Positions 9,551 to 17,679 of a DNA stretch of 64,000 bases are shown piece after piece. This DNA comes from Thiotrichales bacterium (GTDB lineage Bacteria > Pseudomonadota > Gammaproteobacteria > HK1). Location: NCBI GenBank assembly GCA_026709935.1, contig JAPOSC010000034.1, forward strand, positions 62,001 through 126,000. The letters run 5' to 3'. Each line of letters begins with the position of its first letter. Positions within the stretch are counted from its first letter, which is position 1. The notes beneath the pieces were generated by a model. That model ran no database searches. It was not told the origin of the DNA and saw only the letters and a program-made list of their open reading frames with translations. Made by a program: the position numbers and the translations under genes.

Positions 9551-10302
9551 AGCTGGGCGCCTCCGAGGTACGCCTCCTGAACGCGGTGGTTGCCCTTGAT
9601 CTTCTCCGGCTTGTCCTCGGCGATGACCGCCCCCTGGGCCAGGACGGTGATCTTCTCGGCGAGCGAGAACACGACGTGCATGTCGTGCTCGATCACCACC
9701 ATGGTGACCCCACGCCCGGCGATCCGCTTCATCAGCTCGATCGCGTTGTTGGTGTCGGCGCGGGCCATGCCGGCGGTGGGTTCGTCGAGCAGGAGGAGCT
9801 TGGGGTTCTGCACCAGGCAAATGGCGAGTTCCAGGCGCCGCTTGTCGCCCCGCGAGAGCTGGCCGGCGGGGCGCTCCGCCTGGTCTGCGAGACCGACATC
9901 GGTCAGCATCGCCAGCGCTCGCGCGCGGATCTCGCCGTGCGTGGTCACCAGCCCCCAGGCGTTCAGCGTGAAGGCCCCGTCGCGGGCGGCGAAGGCCGGA
10001 ATCATCACGTTCTCGATCAACGTGAGGTCGCCGAAGATCTCGGGGGTCTGAAAGACCCGGCTGACCCCCGCCTGGTTGATCTCGTGCGGCTTGATCCCGA
10101 GCAGCGACATGCCGTCGAAGGTGACGCTGCCGCTGTCGGGCTCCAGCCTTCCGACGAAGCAGTTGAGCAGGGTCGATTTTCCCGCTCCGTTCGGCCCGAT
10201 GATGGCATGAACGGTGCCGGCCTCGACCTCCAGATTGACGTCGTCCAGCGCCTTCAGGCCGCCGAACCGCTTGTTGACGTTCCTGACCGAGAGAATGCCC
10301 AT
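9547..10302 (-). CDS. livG: branched-chain amino acid-type ABC transporter ATP-binding protein LivG
   Basis: First ATPase of the Liv-type importer, 251 residues, the typical LivG length. Walker A is IIGPNGAGKSTLL, the signature is the slightly atypical LSRGDKRRL, Walker B is LLLLDEPTAGM, and the switch is VVIEHDMHVVFSLAEKI, the characteristic LivG ending of the switch region. It lies 42 bp after livM and overlaps livF by 4 nt. Confidence 0.94.
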   Translation of the reverse strand: MGILSVRNVNKRFGGLKALDDVNLEVEAGTVHAIIGPNGAGKSTLLNCFVGRLEPDSGSVTFDGMSLLGIKPHEINQAGVSRVFQTPEIFGDLTLIENVMIPAFAARDGAFTLNAWGLVTTHGEIRARALAMLTDVGLADQAERPAGQLSRGDKRRLELAICLVQNPKLLLLDEPTAGMARADTNNAIELMKRIAGRGVTMVVIEHDMHVVFSLAEKITVLAQGAVIAEDKPEKIKGNHRVQEAYLGGAQL

Positions 10303-10344
10303 TGTGTCCTCGCTCCTCCTCGAGCCTCCTCGAGCTTGGGGCTG

Positions 10345-11487
10345 TCACGCGCCGCGGGCGGAAGCGCCGTCCCTGCGGCCGCGGACGATGCCGGCGACGA
10401 GGGCGCTCAGCCGGTTGAAACCTTCCATCAACCCGCCCGGCAGGAAGATGACGATCACCATGAACAGCGCCCCGAGGGTCAGGTGCCACCCCTCGCCGAC
10501 GAACAGCGACGTGACGTTCACCATGAGGTGCTGGATCGGTTCCGGAAGGAAGTCGAAGGCCGCCATCAGGATGCCCTCGTTGAAGGCCGAGAAGATGTTC
10601 TCGAAGTACTTGATGACGCCGGCCCCGATGACCGGCCCGAGCAGGGTCCCGGCGCCGCCGAGGATGGTCATCAGCACCACCTCGCCCGACGCCGTCCACT
10701 GCATGCGCTCGGCGCCGGCCAGCGGGTCCACGACCGCCAGCAGGCCGCCCGCGAGCCCGGCGTACATGCCGGAGACGACGAACGCCGCCAGGGCGTAGGG
10801 CTGCGTGTTCAGTCCGGTGTAGTTCAGACGGTTCTGGTTCGACTTGATCGCACGCAGCATCAGGCCGAACGGAGAGCGGAAGATCCGGATGGCGAGGTAG
10901 AAGCACACGATCGACACCACCCCGCAGAAGTAGAAGCCCGGATAGCCGTTCATGGGGATGCCGAACAGGTCGGAGGACGGGAGGACCGCCCCGTAGTCGC
11001 GTCCCGCCGCCGCGTCCAGAATGCGCGGGTCCGACTGCACGAGTTGCAGCCCGGTTTCGCCGTTGGTGATCGGGGTGAGCACCGAGTAGGCCAGGTTGTA
11101 GCTCATCTGCGCGAAGGCGAGGGTCAGAATCGAGAAGTAGATGCCGGTCCGGCGCAGGCAGATGTACCCGATCACGGCGGCGAACAGGCCGCCGAGCAGG
11201 GTGGCCAGCACGATCGCGGGCAGGGGGTTCATGGTGAGCAGCTTGAAGCTCCAGACCGCGGTGTAGGAGCCGATGCCGAGAAACGCGGCATGTCCGAACG
11301 AGAGGTAGCCCGTCAGCCCGAACAGGATGTTGAAGCCGACGGCAAAGATTCCGAAGATCACGAACTTCTGCAGCAGGTCGGGATAGCCGGCGCCCAGAGG
11401 CGCCATGATGATCGGTCCGCCGAGCACCACGAGCGTGTAGCCGGCGAGCAGGATCAGATCGTTGCGGCTCAGGGTGAGAGTCCTCAT
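10345..11487 (-). CDS. livM: branched-chain amino acid-type ABC transporter permease LivM
   Basis: Inner-membrane permease of the LivM family, 380 residues with about eight to ten hydrophobic helices. The cytoplasmic EAA-like loop is recognisable around [21 protein letters not shown], and [16 protein letters not shown] is the conserved C-terminal motif. It starts 3 bp after the livH stop, so the two permeases are made together. The C-terminal tail is short and Arg-rich. Confidence 0.92.
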   Translation of the reverse strand: MRTLTLSRNDLILLAGYTLVVLGGPIIMAPLGAGYPDLLQKFVIFGIFAVGFNILFGLTGYLSFGHAAFLGIGSYTAVWSFKLLTMNPLPAIVLATLLGGLFAAVIGYICLRRTGIYFSILTLAFAQMSYNLAYSVLTPITNGETGLQLVQSDPRILDAAAGRDYGAVLPSSDLFGIPMNGYPGFYFCGVVSIVCFYLAIRIFRSPFGLMLRAIKSNQNRLNYTGLNTQPYALAAFVVSGMYAGLAGGLLAVVDPLAGAERMQWTASGEVVLMTILGGAGTLLGPVIGAGVIKYFENIFSAFNEGILMAAFDFLPEPIQHLMVNVTSLFVGEGWHLTLGALFMVIVIFLPGGLMEGFNRLSALVAGIVRGRRDGASARGA

Positions 11488-11490
11488 GGC

Positions 11491-12519
11491 TCAGTGCTCC
11501 ATCACGCCCTTGCGGCCCATCAGGCCCCGCGGGCGAACCAGCAGGATGATCACGGCGATCAGGTAGATGATGATCTGATCGATGCCGGGGAGGATGCTCT
11601 TCACCTCGTTCATCGAGGCGAAGCTCTGCAGGATCCCGAGCAGGAATCCGGCCGCAACCGCGCCGGGGAGCGAGCCCATGCCGCCGACGACGACCACCAC
11701 GAAGCTCAGGACCAGGAAGTCCATGCCCATGTGGTAGTCCGGGCTGAGAATGGGCGTGTACATCAGCCCCGCAAGACCGGCCACCATGGCGGCGATGCCG
11801 AACACGATGGTGAAGCGGCGGTCGACATCGATTCCGAGCAGTCCCACCGTCTCGCGGTCGGCCATGCCCGCGCGGACCACCATCCCGAACGTCGTGAACT
11901 GGAGGAAGGCGAACACCCCGGCGATCACCGCCACCGAGAACAGGAAGTAGACCAGGCGCCACATGGGGTAGACGACGTTGCCCGCGTCCATGCCCACGGC
12001 GACTCCGAAGTCGATCATGCCCTTGGCCACGTCCGGGGCGGGCTGCGGAATCGGGTTCGCCCCGAAGGCGCCCTTGACGATCTCCTGCAGGACGATCGCC
12101 AGGCCGAAGGTGACGAGAATCTGGTCCGCGTGCGGGCGCTTGTAGAAGAAACGGATCAGACCGCGCTCCATGACCACGCCGATAAGCAACATTACAGGGA
12201 TTGCAACCAGGATGGAGACCGGCACCGAGTAGTCGAGAAGCACGGTGCCGAAGTCGCCGAACCACGATTCGACGTACGGCACCCGCACCTCCAGGGGCGT
12301 GCCCCACGCCGTCAACTGGGTGGCGTCCTCGGTGACCTGTTCCAGGCTGAGCAGTGCCTTGACGGACACCGCGCAGAACGCCCCGAGCATGAACAGCGCC
12401 CCGTGGGCGAAGTTCACCACGCCCAGCGTGCCGAAGGTGATGGTGAGCCCGAGGGCGATCAGCGCGTACGCGCCGCCCTTGTCGAGCCCGTTCAGTATCT
12501 GGAGAAGAATGGCGTCCAT
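11491..12519 (-). CDS. livH: branched-chain amino acid-type ABC transporter permease LivH
   Basis: Inner-membrane permease of the LivH family, 342 residues, longer than the usual 290-310 because of an extra loop between the first helices (about residues 50-85). Conserved LivH motifs are present: LNGLDKGGAYALIALGLT near the N-terminus, ILVTFGLAIVLQEI, and GGMGSLPGAVAAGFLLGILQ near the C-terminus. It lies between the binding-protein gene and livM in a tight operon. Confidence 0.92.
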   Translation of the reverse strand: MDAILLQILNGLDKGGAYALIALGLTITFGTLGVVNFAHGALFMLGAFCAVSVKALLSLEQVTEDATQLTAWGTPLEVRVPYVESWFGDFGTVLLDYSVPVSILVAIPVMLLIGVVMERGLIRFFYKRPHADQILVTFGLAIVLQEIVKGAFGANPIPQPAPDVAKGMIDFGVAVGMDAGNVVYPMWRLVYFLFSVAVIAGVFAFLQFTTFGMVVRAGMADRETVGLLGIDVDRRFTIVFGIAAMVAGLAGLMYTPILSPDYHMGMDFLVLSFVVVVVGGMGSLPGAVAAGFLLGILQSFASMNEVKSILPGIDQIIIYLIAVIILLVRPRGLMGRKGVMEH

Positions 12520-12598
12520 CGTTCTCGCCCGCGTGTACGACCGGCCGCCCCGGGGAGCTCAGCCCCGGGGTGACCGGCGGTGGGTGGTCCGACGACGA

Positions 12599-13936
12599 TC
12601 AGGCGGTGCCGTCGTTGTAGGGACCGAGCTCCCCGCCGAGCATCTCGGCCGGATACTCGACCTGGGCACGCGGCGTGACCTCGACCACTTCGAGGACGTC
12701 GAACTTCGAGGTCGGCGCCTCCTTGCCCTTCACCACCAGCACATCCTTGAAGCACTGGTGATCCGAGGCACGGTACTCGGTCGGGCCGTTGCCGAGCCCG
12801 TCGAACTTGAAGCCCTCGAGGGCCGGGCCGACCACGGACGGCCGGAAGGTGCCCGCCCGCTCGCAGGCGTCCGCATAGAGGATCGCTTGGCAGTAGCAGG
12901 TGTGCGCGGCCTGGCTCGGCGGGAAGCCGTACTTCTGGCCGAACGAACGCACGAACGCCTTGGAGCCTTCGTCCTGCAGCGACCAGTGCCAGTTCGTGGA
13001 GCCGAAGATCCCCTTGACGTTCTCGCCCGCACCCTGGGCCATCAGGCGGCTGTAGAGCGGCACCACGATCGCGAAGTCCTTGCCGTTGACCTGCTTGTCC
13101 CGCAGCCCGAACTGCACCGCCTGGGTCAGCGAGTTGACCATGTCGCGGCCGTAGTGGTTGAGCACCAGGACGTCGGCGCCGGAGGTGAGCACCGGGGTGA
13201 TGTACTGCGAGAAGTCGCCGGCGCCGAGGGGGGTGCGGACCGTTTCGTAGGTCTGCCAGCCGAGCTGCTCGGTGTACTTCTTGATCGAGCCTTCCTGGCT
13301 CCAGCCCCAGGTGTAGTCGGCGGTCAGGTGGTAGGCGACGCGGTCGGAGCCGAAGGCGTTCTTCAGCACCGGACCGAGGGCCGCGCCGGACATCTCGGTG
13401 TTGAAGAAGTGGCGGAAGCCGTTGGCCCGCTTGTCCTTGCCGGTGGTGTCGTTCGAGTGGGTGAGTCCGGCCATGAAGATGACGCCGGCCTCCTGGCACA
13501 GGCCCTGAACCGCGATCGCGGTGCTCGACGAGGACCCGCCGGTGATCATGACCGCGCCATCCTTCTCGATCATTCGCTTGGCGCTCGCGCGGGCCGCGTC
13601 CGCCTTGGTCTGGGTGTCGCCGGTCACGTAGATGACCTGCTTGCCGTTGATGCCATTGCCCTTCAACGCCTTCGAGGAGAAGGTGTTCAGCATGCCGCCG
13701 TCGCCCTCGCCGTTGATGTGCTCGGCGGCAAGCTCGTAGGCCCGCAGCTCGTCGGCGCCTTCGTCGGCGTAGGCGCCGGTCTGCGGAACATTGAAGCCGA
13801 GAGTCACCGTCGCGCCCTTGGGCTCGTTGGTGTAGGCGTAGGCGCGCGGGACGAACACCATCGGGGCGGCGAAGCCGGCTCCGACGACAGCCGTGGTCTT
13901 CAGCATGTCGCGCCGGCCAATCTTGCGTTTGCTCAT
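12599..13936 (-). CDS. Tat-exported periplasmic binding protein of the Liv-type ABC importer
   Basis: Periplasmic substrate-binding protein of the peripla_BP_6 (Leu/Ile/Val-BP, amide and urea-type) family, about 445 residues. The N-terminus MSKRKIGRRDMLKTT followed by a hydrophobic stretch ending AYA is a twin-arginine signal, unlike the Sec signal of E. coli LivJ/K. The substrate cannot be read: amino acids, amides, urea or an organic acid are all possible. The ATG at 13936 is preceded by GGAG 9 nt upstream, so it is preferred over a GTG five codons earlier. It heads the livH-livM-livG-livF operon and is divergent from the sensor-kinase locus. Confidence 0.9.
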   Translation of the reverse strand: MSKRKIGRRDMLKTTAVVGAGFAAPMVFVPRAYAYTNEPKGATVTLGFNVPQTGAYADEGADELRAYELAAEHINGEGDGGMLNTFSSKALKGNGINGKQVIYVTGDTQTKADAARASAKRMIEKDGAVMITGGSSSSTAIAVQGLCQEAGVIFMAGLTHSNDTTGKDKRANGFRHFFNTEMSGAALGPVLKNAFGSDRVAYHLTADYTWGWSQEGSIKKYTEQLGWQTYETVRTPLGAGDFSQYITPVLTSGADVLVLNHYGRDMVNSLTQAVQFGLRDKQVNGKDFAIVVPLYSRLMAQGAGENVKGIFGSTNWHWSLQDEGSKAFVRSFGQKYGFPPSQAAHTCYCQAILYADACERAGTFRPSVVGPALEGFKFDGLGNGPTEYRASDHQCFKDVLVVKGKEAPTSKFDVLEVVEVTPRAQVEYPAEMLGGELGPYNDGTA

Positions 13937-14259
13937 CGTTCTGTTCTCCACTGTTGTGCTGTTTCACTTGTCGCTGAGTGCGGAACATGCGCAGGCGGCG
14001 AATTCCGCCCTGACGATCCCCAAACAGTCCGGAGGAATGATAGGGCAAACCGGCCGGCCATTTCGAACCGCTGTTGATGCTGCCGACAGCTTCTGCGCCA
14101 GGTCCGGGCCCATCGGATCGAAGATCCGGCGGCGCAAGTGGCGGCGGTGACTCACACGCTCGCCGGGGGGACGCAGGCCCGGCAACTTGCGGGGATGCGC
14201 AAAATCGAGGTAAATGCGAAGCGAACGGCACGCCGACAATGACGCAAGGAACCTCGGGA
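13937..14259. promoter_or_regulatory. divergent promoter region between the ABC importer and the sensor-kinase operon
   Basis: This 323-bp gap carries the promoters for the liv-type operon (leftward) and for the receiver/sensor-kinase operon (rightward). A small inverted repeat CGGATC-GAA-GATCCG lies at 14114-14128. No gene was found in it. The receiver gene has an AAGGA site at 14246-14250. Confidence 0.5.
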
Positions 14260-14637
14260 ATGGCGAAGCGGGTGCTCCTGGCCGAGGATGAGACCAATAT
14301 CGCGGTGTCCATCGCGTTCCTTCTCGAACGGGCCGGTTTCGAGGTGACGGTCGAGAACGATGGCCGCAAGGCGCTCGACTCGGTGATGGCGAACGCTCCC
14401 GATGTCGTCGTGCTCGATGTGATGCTGCCCGGGCTCGACGGATACGAGATCCTGCACAGGCTGCGGGCGGACCGGCGCGGCGCATCGCTTCCGGTGCTGA
14501 TGCTCACGGCCAAGGGTCAGCGCGAGGACCGCGAGATGGCGCTGAAGTGCGGCGCCGACCTGTTCATGACCAAGCCGTTCTCCAACGCGGAAATTGTTTC
14601 CGCCGTGCGCAGGCTCGCGGACGGAGCCCCGGATTGA
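14260..14637 (+). CDS. single-domain response regulator (CheY-like receiver)
   Basis: A 125-residue receiver domain with no output domain. Acidic pocket residues are in LLAEDE (DE pair), the phospho-acceptor Asp is in DVVVLDVMLPGLDGYE, Thr is in VLMLTAKGQ and Lys is in MTKPFSNAE. Such proteins signal by protein contacts or phosphotransfer rather than DNA binding. The ATG at 14260 has AAGGA 9 nt upstream; an earlier ATG at 14239 lacks a site. It is followed 20 bp later by a small membrane protein and then the SSF-type kinase, so it is very likely the kinase's partner. Confidence 0.88.
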   Translation: MAKRVLLAEDETNIAVSIAFLLERAGFEVTVENDGRKALDSVMANAPDVVVLDVMLPGLDGYEILHRLRADRRGASLPVLMLTAKGQREDREMALKCGADLFMTKPFSNAEIVSAVRRLADGAPD

Positions 14638-14656
14638 CCCCCGCGGGCGCAGCCAC

Positions 14657-14923
14657 TTGACCGCTCCCGCCGAGATCGGGCCGGCCTCCGGCAAGGCCCG
14701 CGATCGGTCGATTGCCCTGGTCGTGGTCGGAGTCGTGCTTCTCATGCCGCCGCTCGTCGGCGTATCGCTGGTCGACGGCAGCATCGCCGGCATGCCGATT
14801 CCACTGGTATACGTCCTTGTCGTCTGGGTGGGGCTCATCGCGGCGGCCGCGGCGCTTGCCCGGCCGCTGCGCAGCGGCGAGACCATCGACTCGTCCGAGA
14901 GCGCGAACGACGCCACCGGCTGA
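14657..14923 (+). CDS. small two-helix membrane protein, possible symporter small subunit
   Basis: An 88-residue protein from a TTG start beginning MTAPAEIG. The start codon is inferred, since no ATG lies at a suitable place. It has two predicted membrane helices (ALVVVGVVLLMPPLVGVSL and PLVYVLVVWVGLIAAAAAL) and an acidic tail. Layout and position directly before an SSF-domain gene recall the small subunits (DUF4212/DUF485-like) that accompany sodium:solute symporters. Its stop overlaps the start of the kinase by 1 nt (TGATG), so the two are translationally coupled. Confidence 0.7.
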   Translation: MTAPAEIGPASGKARDRSIALVVVGVVLLMPPLVGVSLVDGSIAGMPIPLVYVLVVWVGLIAAAAALARPLRSGETIDSSESANDATG

Positions 14924-17592
14924 TGCTGTCGGTCAACACGGTCCTCGCCGTCTGTCTCGGGTACGTGGTGCTGCTGTTCGCGGTCGCCTTCATCGTGGAC
15001 CGGCGCACCCGGACCCGCCGGCTCGGGTGGCTCAACTCTCCGGTCGTCTACACCCTTTCCATCTCCATCTACTGCACGTCGTGGACGTTCTACGGCGCGG
15101 TGGGGTCGGCGGCGCGCAACGGTCTCGAATTCGTCGCGATCTACCTCGGCCCCACGCTCGTGTTCGTCGGCTGGTGGTGGTGTCTGCGCAAGCTGGTGCG
15201 CATCGGGCGCGCCCACCGGATCACCTCGATCGCGGATCTGATCTCGTCGCGTTACGGCAAGAGTTCGAGCCTCGCGGTCCTGGTCACCGTGATTGCGCTG
15301 ATCGCGACCACTCCGTACATCGCCTTGCAGCTCCAGTCGCTGACCCGCAGCTATCAGGTCATCGCCGGGGAAAGCGACGGTGTGGCGACGGCGTTCTGGA
15401 TCGCGGCCGGCATGGCGCTGTTCACGATCCTGTTCGGCACCCGGAACCTGGACGCGAACGAGCGTCACCAGGGCGTCGTCGCCGCCATCGCTGTGGAGGC
15501 GGTGGTCAAGCTCTTCGCGCTGCTCGCGGTGGGGGTGTTCGCCGCCTGGTCTCTGGCGGACGGCTTCACCGATATCTTCGCGGACGTTCCCGCCGAGGTC
15601 GTCGTCGGCGCCGGCGAGGTCTTCGGCGCGCGCTGGGTGGTGCTCACGTTTCTGTCCGCGACCGCCATCATCTGCCTCCCGCGGCAGTTCCAGGTGACGG
15701 TGGTGGAGAACATCGACGAACGTCACCTCTCCACCGCTTCGTGGCTGTTTCCCCTGTACCTGTTCGGCATGACGCTGTTCATCATGCCGATCGCGATCGT
15801 CGGGCTGAAGGTCATGCCGGCGGGGGCCAATCCTGACCTCTTCGTGCTCACGCTGCCGCTCTCCGCCGAACGCCACGAGCTGGCGCTGCTTGCCTTCCTC
15901 GGCGGCTTCTCGTCCGCCACCTCGATGGTGATCGTGGCGACGATCGCGGTATCGACGATGCTCTCGAACCACATCGTGATGCCGATCGCGTTGCGGGTGC
16001 TGGCGGCCGGACGGGCGGTGAGCGGGGACGTCCGCGCCCTTCTGCTGGTGTCCCGGCGCGTGTGCATCGGCGTCATCCTCGGCCTGGGATTCCTCTACTT
16101 CCGGTTGAGCGGCGGCTCGGATGCGCTTGCCGCGATCGGTTTGATCGCCTTCGTGGGCGTCGCGCAGTTCCTGCCGAGCCTCCTTGGCGGCATCTTCTGG
16201 CGCGGAGGGACGCGCACCGGCGCGGCCTGCGGCCTGCTGGCGGGCTTCGCGCTATGGGCCTATACATTGTTCCTGCCGAGCTTCGGGGGGGACGTGATTC
16301 TGAGCCCCGAGGTACTGCGCGACGGTCCGGCGGGGATCGCTGCGCTGCGCCCGCAGGCGCTGCTGGGCCTCGACGGACTCGATCCGCTGGTGCACGCGGT
16401 GGTGTGGAGCGTCGGGGTCAACGCGCTCGCGTTCGTCGTTGTTTCAAGCCTGACCCGGCCCGGCGCTCTGGAGCGACTCCAGGCGACCGTTTTCGTGGAC
16501 GTGTACCGCGCCGCCGGCGGCGCCCCGTCGAGCGTCCTCGTCGGTACCGCCGCCTCCGAGGATCTCTTTCTCCTCGCCCGCCGCATTCTCGGCGACGGCT
16601 TCGCGCGTTCCCTGTTCGACGAGATGGCGGCGGCCCAAGGGCGCTCCGGGGGGCTGCCGGATCCGACCGACGCGGTCATCGGCCGACTCGAGCGCGAGCT
16701 CTCCGGCTCGATCGGGGCGGCCTCCGCGCACGCGCTGGTCAACCGGATCGCGGACCGGCAGTCACTCGGCATGACCGAGCTGATCGACATCGCCGACGAG
16801 TCCCAGCAGATGATCGAGGCCGCGCACGAGTTCGCCGAGAAGTCGGCGGAGCTCGAGCGCACCGCGGTGCAGCTTCGCGCCGCCAATGAGCGGCTTCGGG
16901 CGCTCGATGCGCAGAAGGACGAGTTTCTGGGCCAGCTCAGCCACGAGCTGCGCACTCCGATGACCTCCATCCGGTCGTTCTCGGAAATCCTGATGGATGA
17001 AGAGGGAGTGCCCGATCAGGAGCGCCGGCGCTTCGTGTCCATCATCAACGAGGAGAGCCAGCGCCTGACCCGGTTGCTCGACGAGCTGCTCGACATCAGC
17101 CGGCTCGAGGGTGGCTCGATCGACCTTCGCCTCGAAACGATCGGGGTGCCCGAGGCAATCGGCAAGGCGCTCGATGCGATCGCCGGCACGACGCGGGACG
17201 CGGGGGTGACGGTCACGGCGGACCCCGGGCGCGCCGGCCTGCGGGTGGAGTCCAACCCCGATCGCCTTCGGCAGGTGTTGATCAATCTGCTGTCGAACGC
17301 GGTGAAGTACAACCCGGCGCCACAGCCCGAGATTCGAGTGAGCGTGAACGAGAACGGATCGATGGTCGATATCGACGTCGCGGACAACGGCGGCGGCGTG
17401 ACGCACGCCGAGGCGGCCATGATCTTCGAGAAGTTCGCGCGCGGAGACCGTTCCGACCGCAGCTACGGGGTCGGACTCGGGCTGCCCATCAGCCGGGCCA
17501 TCATGCGGGCGATGAACGGCGACCTGACGGTGGAGTTCGCCCCCGACGGCACGAGCTTCTTCCGTATTCGCATGCCGCGGGCCGACCCATGA
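14923..17592 (+). CDS. SSF-STAC sensor histidine kinase (CrbS-like)
   Basis: An 889-residue fusion of a sodium:solute symporter domain (residues about 1-500, some 13 membrane helices, opening with LAVCLGYVVLLFAVAFI), a STAC-like linker (about 540-635, with LARRILGDGFARSLFDEM and GAASAHALVNRI), a coiled coil and a histidine kinase. The phosphorylated His is in SHELRTP, the N box in NLLSNAVKYN, and ATP lid motifs in DNGGG and GVGLGLPI. CrbS-type proteins sense or transport small carboxylates such as acetate. The output is probably the receiver encoded two genes upstream. It converges on aprA. Confidence 0.9.
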   Translation: MLSVNTVLAVCLGYVVLLFAVAFIVDRRTRTRRLGWLNSPVVYTLSISIYCTSWTFYGAVGSAARNGLEFVAIYLGPTLVFVGWWWCLRKLVRIGRAHRITSIADLISSRYGKSSSLAVLVTVIALIATTPYIALQLQSLTRSYQVIAGESDGVATAFWIAAGMALFTILFGTRNLDANERHQGVVAAIAVEAVVKLFALLAVGVFAAWSLADGFTDIFADVPAEVVVGAGEVFGARWVVLTFLSATAIICLPRQFQVTVVENIDERHLSTASWLFPLYLFGMTLFIMPIAIVGLKVMPAGANPDLFVLTLPLSAERHELALLAFLGGFSSATSMVIVATIAVSTMLSNHIVMPIALRVLAAGRAVSGDVRALLLVSRRVCIGVILGLGFLYFRLSGGSDALAAIGLIAFVGVAQFLPSLLGGIFWRGGTRTGAACGLLAGFALWAYTLFLPSFGGDVILSPEVLRDGPAGIAALRPQALLGLDGLDPLVHAVVWSVGVNALAFVVVSSLTRPGALERLQATVFVDVYRAAGGAPSSVLVGTAASEDLFLLARRILGDGFARSLFDEMAAAQGRSGGLPDPTDAVIGRLERELSGSIGAASAHALVNRIADRQSLGMTELIDIADESQQMIEAAHEFAEKSAELERTAVQLRAANERLRALDAQKDEFLGQLSHELRTPMTSIRSFSEILMDEEGVPDQERRRFVSIINEESQRLTRLLDELLDISRLEGGSIDLRLETIGVPEAIGKALDAIAGTTRDAGVTVTADPGRAGLRVESNPDRLRQVLINLLSNAVKYNPAPQPEIRVSVNENGSMVDIDVADNGGGVTHAEAAMIFEKFARGDRSDRSYGVGLGLPISRAIMRAMNGDLTVEFAPDGTSFFRIRMPRADP

Positions 17593-17593
17593 G

Positions 17594-17643
17594 GCCAGGG
17601 CCGAGGGATCGGCCGAGAAATCGACCAAGAAATCGGCCCTGGC
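17594..17643. repeat. 12-bp tandem repeat inside a long-loop hairpin
   Basis: Between the kinase stop and the end of aprA, GCCAGGGCCG (17594-17603) pairs perfectly with CGGCCCTGGC (17634-17643). The loop holds three degenerate copies of a 12-bp unit (GAGGGATCGGCC, GAGAAATCGACC, AAGAAATCGGCC). It may serve as a terminator for the convergent genes, but there is no T tract. Confidence 0.5.
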
Positions 17644-17679
17644 AATTCGGCGCTCCGCGCAAGGCGCCGGAACTTCGGA

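Noticed and set aside
8717-12307. One open frame of 1196 codons on the - strand across the ABC operon
   Set aside because: Only its end (LivF, from 9550) has family motifs. The rest is an out-of-frame reading of livG, livM and livH, a common effect of high GC.
9586-12573. A 995-codon open frame on the + strand opposite the liv genes
   Set aside because: It is the antisense of livG, livM and livH with His/Asp/Arg-rich composition and no domain. It is a codon-bias shadow.
14152-15972. A 606-codon open frame opposite the receiver and kinase genes
   Set aside because: It covers well-supported genes on the other strand and has no recognisable domain or ribosome site.
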